In this document: positions 5,848 through 11,423 of the stretch, piece after piece
How positions within the stretch are numbered: the first letter of the stretch is position 1
Layout: each line of letters begins with the position of its first letter
NCBI GenBank assembly: GCA_002343455.1
Contig: DDSR01000104.1
Location: 1 to 11,423 of the forward strand
DNA from: Deltaproteobacteria bacterium UBA2385
GTDB lineage: Bacteria; Myxococcota_A; UBA796; UBA2385
Direction: 5' to 3'
Length of the DNA stretch: 11,423 nucleotides
Program-made: the position numbers and the translations under genes
Notes under the pieces: model-generated
What the model was told of the DNA's origin: nothing
Seen by the model: only the letters and a program-made list of their open reading frames with translations
The model's database searches: none

Positions 5848-5862
5848 CTCTCGGGCCGAGAG
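5848..5862. terminator. Second short hairpin after the pentapeptide/pore gene
   Basis: CTCTCG (5848-5853), loop GGC, CGAGAG (5857-5862): a perfect six-bp stem six bases beyond the minus-strand stop codon. Together with the larger hairpin next to it, it makes a paired stem-loop structure in the convergent gap. There is no clear T-run. Confidence 0.35.
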
Positions 5863-5868
5863 CAGCGC

Positions 5869-8328
5869 TCAGGCCAGGATCATCCGCGTGTAGGCGCCTA
5901 CGAAGAAGGTCAGGATGATCAGCCCGATGAAGGTCTCGATCGTGTTGAGGTAGCGGAGCCGGCCGTTGTCGTGGCCGATGTCCCAGCCGGTGTTGAAGGC
6001 GCCGAAGCTCTGCAGGGAGACGAAGAAGAGGCCGATCATCGGGACCTCGCGGACCGGGACGTCGTCGCCGTCGTAGCTGAGGATCGAGTCCGGGCAGAGG
6101 AGCCGATACAGCAGGGCGAAGAGGCCGCAGACGAAGAGCGAGGTGAAGGCGAGGTTGCCCAGGTTGACGCCCCAGCCGAAGCCGATCTCGAAGAGCATGC
6201 GCGCCAGCACCCAGTAGGCGAAGCCGACGGCGCCTCCCTGGCGAAGGCGGGCCTCGGCCTCGGTGTGCTTGATCCACCAGTAGGCCCAGTCCTCGTCCCC
6301 GGTCATGGCCCGGTCGCCGAAGCTCTGCTTCAGCGCGACATACTCGTCCATCAGCCGGGAGGCGCAGATCGTGCGCAGCTCCTCGTCGGAGACCGGCCCG
6401 CTCATCTGGATCCGGCGAACCCGGGGATCGTCCTCCACCGCCTCGCCGTCCAGGCAGCGCTTGTAGAAGAGGCGGTGTTGTTCGCCGGCCTGCCACAGCC
6501 AGCTCCAGTCCTCGTTCTCCACCACCTGGTCGCGGTTGATCTGTACGCTGGCCATCTCGGAGGCGTAGAACGAGATGTCGGCGTCCTCCTCGAAGGTGGC
6601 GTCGGTCAGCACCAGCCGCCCGGCGACGTTGGCGTCATCCAGGATCAGGTTGCTGTGAAAGCTCGCTTCCAGGAAGGAGAGCTCGCTGGCGAACATCGTG
6701 CTGAAGTCGGCCCGGCTGTAGAAGACCGCGCGCTCGAAGTGGCTCTCGCCCATGAACTGGGTGTTGTAGAACTCGGCGGTGGTGTCGATGCCGGGGCGGC
6801 CGAAGCGAACGCGCTCGAAGATCGTGAAGCCGTGGAAGATCGAGTTGGCGAAGCTGATGTTGCCGTCGACCCGCGCGATGAGGTCGTCGACGCTCTCGAC
6901 GCCGTAGGAGGAGCGGGTGGTCAAGGGCGTCTCGGCGTCCTTGTCGCCCTGGTAGTCGCGGTACAGGCTGAGCAGCCCGGTGGGGTCGTCGAGGTGGTGG
7001 GCCCGGGTGATGTCGTCCAGCGAGAATCGCACCTTGCCCAGGAAATTGACGTCGATGAAGCTGGCGTCCCCGGACAGTCGGGTGCCGATCAGGTCCATGC
7101 CCGCCAGGCTGACCTCCTTGACGATCAGCGTGTCCTGGACGACGGCGCGGCTCATGTTCAGCCGGCCGCCCAGCTGGCTGTTGTTGAAGGAGACCGGGCC
7201 CCGGAAGACACTGTTCTCGAAGGTCGCGCCGCGCACCCACTCGCAGCGGTCGAAGCTGGCCGAGGCCTCGAACTGGGTGCTGTTGAAGAAGACGTCCTGC
7301 TCGCTGAACATCCCGCGGAAGGTGACGGGCTGCAGGTAGCGGGTGTTCCCGAAGTAGACCGCGTCGGTCATATGGGAGCCCTTGAAGTTGGCCCCCTTGC
7401 CGAAGACGCTGAAGCGGAAGTCGGCCGTGCCTTCGAAGGTCGTGTCCCGGAAGTCGGCCTCGCCCTCGAAGACCGCCATGGCGAAGAGCGCGTTGCGCCC
7501 GCTGACGTGGACGCCCTGCAGGTTCACCCGACCCAGGAAGACCCCGTCGCGGAAGGCGATCTCGGCCACCCGGCTGGCTGGGATCGTCTTGGAGCGGTTG
7601 ACCTGCCCCTCCCAGGTCTTGCCGATGTCGACGTCCCCAAGGACGATCGAGCGCAGCACCAGGGTGTGGACGTCGCGGTCGGGCACGAGCACGCGGCCGA
7701 CGATGCAGCGGGAGAGGACGATGGTCGCGGGCAGCTGTTCGGCCCGGGCCTGCGACAGGTCCAGCGTGTCGATGTAGCAGTAGCGGAGCTGGCCCCCGTC
7801 CTGCAACAGCCGCGGGACCACCTGGTTGTCGGCGATGACCTCGAGGGTTCGGGTCTCGCCTTTGCTGGTGGTGAAGATCGGGACCTGCTCACCCTTGCGG
7901 GCCCGCTCGACCCGATCGCGCACATCGACGATGGTCTCCTGCACCAGCTCTTCGCGCTGGGGGTGGATGCTGGCGATGCGCAGCACCTGGAGGACGGTCT
8001 GCACATCGTGCAGCCGCTCGCTGCGGTAGAGCTCGGCCGCCTGATCGGACTTGCCCAGGCGCTCCAGGATGAGCGCCTCCTTCACCGCCGGGCGGATCGT
8101 CAGGTACTTGTGCAGCTCGGCCCGCTCGATCGCCAGCAGGTACAGGGAGCGGGCGAGGGCCTCATCCCCCTGGTCTCGCCAATGGTCGGCGGCTTGGGTC
8201 AGGGTCCGCTCGTCCTCCACGCCCTCGGCCGCCTCGACCGAGTCGATGCGCGGGCGGCCCTCCCCCGCGGTTGCCCAACCCGGGAGCGTGGCGAGGACGA
8301 GCACCAGCAGTGCGACGATCCGTGTCAT
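5869..8328 (-). CDS. Exported pentapeptide-repeat protein with C-terminal ion-channel-like pore domain
   Basis: The 819 residues show five parts. A signal peptide (1-21, ending ATA) comes first. A helical TPR-like region follows (about 40-145, with WRDQGDEALARSLYLLAIERA). A mixed region reaches about 255. A long pentapeptide-like right-handed beta-solenoid (about 255-430 and 488-590) carries the every-fifth Phe/Leu pattern, e.g. FEGEADFRDTTFEGTADF. After a linker with W-rich sequence, the C-terminal ~100 residues resemble the Ion_trans_2 two-helix pore: helix 1 about 723-744, pore-loop LFFVSLQSFGAFNTGWDIG (767-785), helix 2 about 796-817. Pentapeptide repeats fused to such pores are known; the expected TVGYG-like filter is not present (GAFNTGW instead). 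With a cleaved signal peptide the solenoid would be periplasmic and the pore loop would enter from the cytoplasm, opposite to K+ channels. It is 62 bp downstream of the metalloprotease gene, with no space for a clear promoter, so is probably co-transcribed. Ion specificity cannot be predicted. Confidence 0.87.
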   Translation of the reverse strand: MTRIVALLVLVLATLPGWATAGEGRPRIDSVEAAEGVEDERTLTQAADHWRDQGDEALARSLYLLAIERAELHKYLTIRPAVKEALILERLGKSDQAAELYRSERLHDVQTVLQVLRIASIHPQREELVQETIVDVRDRVERARKGEQVPIFTTSKGETRTLEVIADNQVVPRLLQDGGQLRYCYIDTLDLSQARAEQLPATIVLSRCIVGRVLVPDRDVHTLVLRSIVLGDVDIGKTWEGQVNRSKTIPASRVAEIAFRDGVFLGRVNLQGVHVSGRNALFAMAVFEGEADFRDTTFEGTADFRFSVFGKGANFKGSHMTDAVYFGNTRYLQPVTFRGMFSEQDVFFNSTQFEASASFDRCEWVRGATFENSVFRGPVSFNNSQLGGRLNMSRAVVQDTLIVKEVSLAGMDLIGTRLSGDASFIDVNFLGKVRFSLDDITRAHHLDDPTGLLSLYRDYQGDKDAETPLTTRSSYGVESVDDLIARVDGNISFANSIFHGFTIFERVRFGRPGIDTTAEFYNTQFMGESHFERAVFYSRADFSTMFASELSFLEASFHSNLILDDANVAGRLVLTDATFEEDADISFYASEMASVQINRDQVVENEDWSWLWQAGEQHRLFYKRCLDGEAVEDDPRVRRIQMSGPVSDEELRTICASRLMDEYVALKQSFGDRAMTGDEDWAYWWIKHTEAEARLRQGGAVGFAYWVLARMLFEIGFGWGVNLGNLAFTSLFVCGLFALLYRLLCPDSILSYDGDDVPVREVPMIGLFFVSLQSFGAFNTGWDIGHDNGRLRYLNTIETFIGLIILTFFVGAYTRMILA

Positions 8329-8354
8329 GTGCGGGGACCCTGTCGGCGGGCGGC

Positions 8355-8402
8355 GGGTTCAGCGAGCGTCGTGGTCAGCGAGCGGCGGGTTCAGCGAACG
8401 GC
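8355..8402. repeat. Three 16-bp tandem repeats over the metalloprotease stop codon
   Basis: Units at 8355-8370 (GGGTTCAGCGAGCGTC), 8371-8386 (GTGGTCAGCGAGCGGC) and 8387-8402 (GGGTTCAGCGAACGGC). The third contains the stop codon of the metalloprotease gene (8391-8393) and its last codons. The other two therefore look like duplicates of the gene's 3' end placed in the short gap before the next gene. Confidence 0.8.
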
Positions 8403-9533
8403 AGGATTGCGGCGCAGCACCCAGCCCTGGTCGTCGCTGAGCTTGGTGCTCACTTCGACCGACGGTGCCCAGAACATGATGTTGTCCGCGCCCTTGCCCG
8501 CGCACTCCTCTCGATCGACGTAGCCATTGCCGTCGGTGTTGGCCGACGAGCCACACTCGGGGGTGTCGGAGAGGGGGTCGTGGGTGCTGCCCTCCTTCTC
8601 GGAGGTGTGGAAGAGGCCCAGGAAGTGGGCGCCTTCGTGGGCGAGGATCAGGCCGACCGAGGCGGGATCGGCGCGCAGATCTGCGCTGGTGACGACCATG
8701 CCCGACTTGCTGGTGCCGCCCACCGTCGCCGCGCCCGGAGGCCCCGCCGCCAGACCCAGGATGGTGGCCCCGCCGCTGCTGGAGATCTCCTGGACGAAGA
8801 AGACCGTCAAGGCCCGACCGGCCCCGCCGACGTCCTGCTTCAACAGGTTGCCCAGCTCGCTGCTGTCGCTGTCGGTGATGTCGACCACGCTGTAGGTGTC
8901 GACGTCGCCGCTGAAGTCGATGTAGTTCACGGCGCCCAGGCTGAGCCCCGCCTGGCTGAGCAGCTCGTCGGCCTTCTCGAGGGCCGCCTGGAAGTCGGCG
9001 TCCTCGGGCGCGCCCGCGGCGTCCAGGCCCAGCGCGTCCAGCCCGACGAAGACCGCGTTGATGTCGACGCTGGCGTTGTTGGCGACGTCGTCGATGCGGT
9101 AGACCGCCTCGCAGGAGACCGTCTTGGGGGTGCCACCGGAGGCGATCCAGGCGTTGATCTGCCAGTCGCCGCCCGAGATGTCGTGGTCGGGCGAGACCGG
9201 GAAGAGCACCGGGAGGTGGTCATCGAGGTTTCCCACCCGCATCTTGGCGGGGGCGTAGCTCTCGTGGTTCTCGTTGGTGTAGTACAGGCTGCCGGCGCCG
9301 TCCTTGATGTGCCAGGCGGTGCCCAGCAGGCTGTAGCCGTAGCTGCCGCAGTGCACCATGACGCTGCTGGCGTCGTCGGGGACGCTGAGAGGGATGTCGC
9401 CGGTCAAGCCGCCGGTGTCCGTGGTGAAGCTGCCGAGGTCTTCGACCTGGAGGCCGGCGTCGGTGCCCGAATCGTCGCCGCCCTTGTCGCCGCAGGCGAG
9501 GGGGAGGACGAGCGCAAGCAGGAGCGAGGTCAT
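8391..9533 (-). CDS. Lipoprotein zinc metalloprotease, pappalysin-like (metzincin, M43 type)
   Basis: A 380-residue surface or periplasmic protease. Residues 1-14 are a lipoprotein signal with lipobox LPLAC (Cys14). The next residues, GDKGGDD, form a short acidic-glycine tether. The +2 residue is Gly, not Asp, which in the E. coli rule would favour the outer membrane. Residues 35-150 form a beta-rich N-terminal domain with two cysteines. The catalytic domain follows: FFVQEISSSGG, then the complete zinc motif HEGAHFLGLFH (H299, E300, H303, G306, H309), then HDPLSDTPEC as in pappalysins, and the Met-turn NIMFW (M353). All metzincin ligands are present, so it should be active. Its substrate is unknown. 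It starts 33 bp after the exported HEAT-like gene and precedes the pentapeptide/pore gene on the same strand. No clear ribosome-binding site is seen at the ATG. Confidence 0.9.
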   Translation of the reverse strand: MTSLLLALVLPLACGDKGGDDSGTDAGLQVEDLGSFTTDTGGLTGDIPLSVPDDASSVMVHCGSYGYSLLGTAWHIKDGAGSLYYTNENHESYAPAKMRVGNLDDHLPVLFPVSPDHDISGGDWQINAWIASGGTPKTVSCEAVYRIDDVANNASVDINAVFVGLDALGLDAAGAPEDADFQAALEKADELLSQAGLSLGAVNYIDFSGDVDTYSVVDITDSDSSELGNLLKQDVGGAGRALTVFFVQEISSSGGATILGLAAGPPGAATVGGTSKSGMVVTSADLRADPASVGLILAHEGAHFLGLFHTSEKEGSTHDPLSDTPECGSSANTDGNGYVDREECAGKGADNIMFWAPSVEVSTKLSDDQGWVLRRNPAVR

Positions 9534-9566
9534 GGCGGGGAACCCGGGGAAGGAGAGGGGGCGCGC

Positions 9567-10076
9567 TCAGCGGGCGAGAGACTGGCGGATGAGGTCCTTG
9601 ACGGCGGCGTGCTGCTCCAGGTCGAGGCGGGCGCTCAAGGCCTGCCGGGCAGGCTCGGAGCCGAGGCTGCCCAGGGCCCGCACGGTGGCGAGCCGAAGCT
9701 GCACATCGCTGGAGGCGAGGGCAGGCGTGACCAGCGGCACGGCCTGGTCGCCCCAGCCGTTGACCAGGGCGTAGCTGGCCTTGCGGGCCAGCATCGGATC
9801 CTCGCCCTGCAGGGTGCTGCTGAGCCACTCGCGGTGCTGCTCGGTCGGGAACCATCCCAGCGCCTGGGTGGCGCGGGCCCGGCGGGTGGGCGCCAGGTTG
9901 GGGTCCTGGGCCAGCTCCAGCAGCTCGGGACCCACGCCTTCGCCCATCGCCCGGAGCTGCGCGGCGTCGGGCGCGTCTTCCACTCCGTCCAGGAGCGCGA
10001 GCACCGGCTCCCGCAGCTCGCCGGCGTTGGCGATCTGGGGGCTGAGCAGGGCGAAGAGGACCAGGGCTGAAGACAT
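9567..10076 (-). CDS. Exported HEAT-repeat-like protein
   Basis: A 169-residue protein with a signal peptide (about 1-19, SSALVLFALLSPQIANA), so it acts outside the cytoplasm. The mature part is a run of short paired helices typical of HEAT or PBS-lyase-like repeats: RRARATQALGWFP, ARKASYALVNGWGDQAVPLVTPALAS, VQLRLATVRALGSLGSEPARQALSARL, and a final helix with DLIRQSLAR. Such solenoids bind partners and have no catalytic residues here. The ATG at 10076 has GGGAG six bases upstream and leads directly into the signal peptide. A longer reading to 10262 would add a low-complexity Arg/Glu-rich stretch and overlap the start of sucA. It is the first gene of a probable three-gene unit with the metalloprotease and pentapeptide/pore genes. 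Confidence 0.82.
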   Translation of the reverse strand: MSSALVLFALLSPQIANAGELREPVLALLDGVEDAPDAAQLRAMGEGVGPELLELAQDPNLAPTRRARATQALGWFPTEQHREWLSSTLQGEDPMLARKASYALVNGWGDQAVPLVTPALASSDVQLRLATVRALGSLGSEPARQALSARLDLEQHAAVKDLIRQSLAR

Positions 10077-10112
10077 CGCGGACTCCCGGGCTGTGGCGAA
10101 CGACCGCCGCAA

Positions 10113-10121
10113 TGCTAACGC
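10113..10121 (+). promoter_or_regulatory. Candidate extended -10 (TGC-TAACGC) upstream of sucA
   Basis: TGCTAACGC lies about 52 bases upstream of the sucA start, in the 97-bp gap shared with the divergent HEAT-like gene. No -35 box of good quality is seen 17 bp further up. It is supported mainly by the recurrence of TGCTAA upstream of the six-cysteine gene. Confidence 0.22.
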
Positions 10122-10173
10122 AGATCTCCGCGATCCGCGGGTTACACGCGCGGCCGTTGACCGGAGCCTCGTC

Positions 10174-11423
10174 ATGTCGACCCCCCTGCCCGACGCAGCC
10201 GCCACTTCGGCCTCCTCCTCCTCCCCCGCGCAGGTGCCCGCCAGCCTGCTCGCGGGTGACAACGCCGCCTATGTGGACGAGCTCTACCGCAGCTGGCAGC
10301 AGGATCCGGCCTCGGTGGACACGCGCTGGGCGGCCCTCTTCGCCTCCGCGGGCAGCCCGAGCGGCCCGGCTCCCCGGCCCCCGGGCCCCTCGGCCCGCTC
10401 GATCTTCCACGGCCCGGCCCGCCCGGTCGAGCGGGCTCTCGCTGCTGGGGCGGCGGCGCTGCCCAGCGAGTCCGAGGCCCTCGAGGTGGCCGACCGGCAG
10501 GCGCGCATCATGCTGATGGTCAACGCCTTCCGGGTGCGCGGCCACACCGAGGCCGACATCGATCCCCTCGGCCGGCACCGCAACGAGCCGCATCCCGAGC
10601 TCACCCTGGAGTACTACGGCCTCAGCGAGGCGGACCTGGACCGGCCCTGCTCGGGGCGTGGGGTCTTCGGCGTGCCCCAGGTCACCACCCTCCGGCACCT
10701 CATCACCCGCCTGCGGCGCGCCTACTGCTCGGGCTTCGGCGTCGAGTTCATGAACATCGGCGAGCCCCAGCGCAAGGCCTGGCTGCAGGAGCGCATCGAG
10801 CTCCGCCAGGACGGGCGGGCCATGTCCCGCGAGGAGTGCTTGAAGGCCCTGCGCCTCTCGGCCGACGCGCAGCACTTCGAGGCGATGCTGCACACGCGCT
10901 TTCCGGGGACCAAGCGCTTCTCGCTCGAGGGCGCCGAGACCCTCGTCCCCTTGCTCGACGACCTGCTGGAGAGCGTCGCCGCGCGCGGGGTCGAGTCGGT
11001 CTTGCTGGGCATGGCCCACCGCGGCCGCCTCAACGTGCTCGCCAACATCCTCCGCAAGCCGGTCCGGCAGATCGCCGACGAGTTCATGGACCACGTCGAG
11101 ACCGACTTCGACGGCTCGGGCGACGTCAAGTACCACCTCGGCTTCAGCTCCCACTACAAGACCCGCTCGGGCCAGGTGGTCAAGCTCTCCCTCTCCTTCA
11201 ACCCCTCGCACCTCGAGGCGGTCGATCCGGTGGTCGAGGGGCGCTGCCGCGCCCGCCAGGATCGGGCCGGCGACCGCCTGCACGAGCGCACCCTGCCGCT
11301 GCTGATCCACGGCGACGCCGCCTTCGCCGGCCAGGGCCTGGTGGCCGAGACCCTCAACCTGAGCGACCTGAAAGGCTACCGCACCGGCGGCACGATCCAC
11401 GTCATCGTCAACAACCAGATCGG
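10174..11423 (+). CDS. sucA: 2-oxoglutarate dehydrogenase E1 component, 3' end outside window
   Basis: The thiamine-diphosphate-dependent E1 subunit decarboxylates 2-oxoglutarate and passes the succinyl group to the lipoyl group of E2, in the TCA cycle. The 416 complete codons match the N-terminal half of SucA/OdhA. An N-terminal docking segment (NAAYVDELYRSWQQDPASVD, 30-49) precedes a Pro/Ala-rich linker. Then come FRVRGHTEADIDPLGRH (119-135), EFMNIGEPQRKAWLQERIE (191-209), GTKRFSLEGAETLVPLLDDL (245-264), LGMAHRGRLNVLANIL (278-293), GDVKYHLGFSS (316-326) and LSFNPSHLEAVDPVVEG (340-356). The cofactor region HGDAAFAGQG starts at 379, and NNQI ends the visible part. It has no E2-like N-terminal acyltransferase domain, unlike actinobacterial Kgd. 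The ATG has GGAG seven bases upstream. The family is usually 900-960 residues, so about half lies beyond the window. Confidence 0.96.
   Translation, partial: MSTPLPDAAATSASSSSPAQVPASLLAGDNAAYVDELYRSWQQDPASVDTRWAALFASAGSPSGPAPRPPGPSARSIFHGPARPVERALAAGAAALPSESEALEVADRQARIMLMVNAFRVRGHTEADIDPLGRHRNEPHPELTLEYYGLSEADLDRPCSGRGVFGVPQVTTLRHLITRLRRAYCSGFGVEFMNIGEPQRKAWLQERIELRQDGRAMSREECLKALRLSADAQHFEAMLHTRFPGTKRFSLEGAETLVPLLDDLLESVAARGVESVLLGMAHRGRLNVLANILRKPVRQIADEFMDHVETDFDGSGDVKYHLGFSSHYKTRSGQVVKLSLSFNPSHLEAVDPVVEGRCRARQDRAGDRLHERTLPLLIHGDAAFAGQGLVAETLNLSDLKGYRTGGTIHVIVNNQI

Noticed and set aside
3878..6496. 872-residue open frame on the minus strand
   Set aside because: It crosses several well-supported genes on both strands; the product is Arg/Gly/Pro-rich low complexity without motifs.
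5971..8523. 850-residue open frame on the plus strand
   Set aside because: It is antisense to the pentapeptide/pore gene. The product is composed mostly of Asp, Glu, Val, Ala and Gly without domains, as expected for a mirror frame in GC-rich coding DNA.
8271..10070. 599-residue open frame on the plus strand
   Set aside because: It is antisense to the metalloprotease and HEAT-like genes; composition is that of a shadow frame.
10128..10140. CCGCG-ATC-CGCGG inverted repeat upstream of sucA as an operator
   Set aside because: Five-bp GC-only arms are expected by chance at this base composition; no known regulator site is matched.
9220..11400. 726-residue open frame on the minus strand
   Set aside because: It is antisense to sucA, whose conserved motifs are unmistakable, and out of frame with the two minus-strand genes it overlaps.

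Overview
The window is GC-rich, densely coded bacterial chromosome with strong third-position G/C bias, which also produces long spurious antisense frames. The gene content suggests a Myxococcota-like or other deltaproteobacterial-type lineage: a FadN-type beta-oxidation enzyme, a sucA-type 2-oxoglutarate dehydrogenase E1, a pappalysin-like metalloprotease lipoprotein, and several exported solenoid and repeat proteins. This placement is an inference; no rRNA or marker gene confirms it.

Left part (1-2532, all minus strand): a 53-residue single-span membrane peptide, a 184-residue membrane-anchored helical-repeat protein, and the first 568 codons of a FadN-like 3-hydroxyacyl-CoA dehydrogenase/enoyl-CoA hydratase that runs off the left edge. 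An 18-bp perfect palindrome, TGAATGA-N4-TCATTCA, lies between the fadN start and its probable -10 box. It has the form of the operator of the TetR-family fatty-acid regulator FadR, so the fatty-acid gene is probably induced by acyl-CoA.

Middle (2676-5868): a GT4 glycosyltransferase is followed by a small helical-repeat protein on the plus strand. These converge, across a 14-bp palindrome containing both stop codons, on a secreted six-cysteine protein on the minus strand. Divergent from that is a small secreted protein with seven PAAET-type repeats and a lysine-rich tail. A gene-free stretch of 232 bp (5200-5431), the longest in the window, holds promoter candidates and an 8-bp tandem repeat.

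Right part (5869-10076, minus strand): a three-gene unit, reading from right to left, encodes an exported HEAT-like protein, a lipoprotein zinc metalloprotease of the metzincin/M43 type, and an 819-residue protein. The last has a signal peptide, a helical N-terminal region, a long pentapeptide-like beta-solenoid and a C-terminal two-helix ion-channel-like pore with a non-canonical filter. All three act outside the cytoplasm or in the membrane. This is the most unusual part of the window, chiefly because the signal peptide would put the solenoid in the periplasm and invert the pore relative to ordinary two-TM channels.

Right end (10174-11423, plus strand): the start of sucA, the E1 subunit of the 2-oxoglutarate dehydrogenase complex, cut by the window edge. 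No tRNA, rRNA, CRISPR array, insertion sequence or phage gene was seen.
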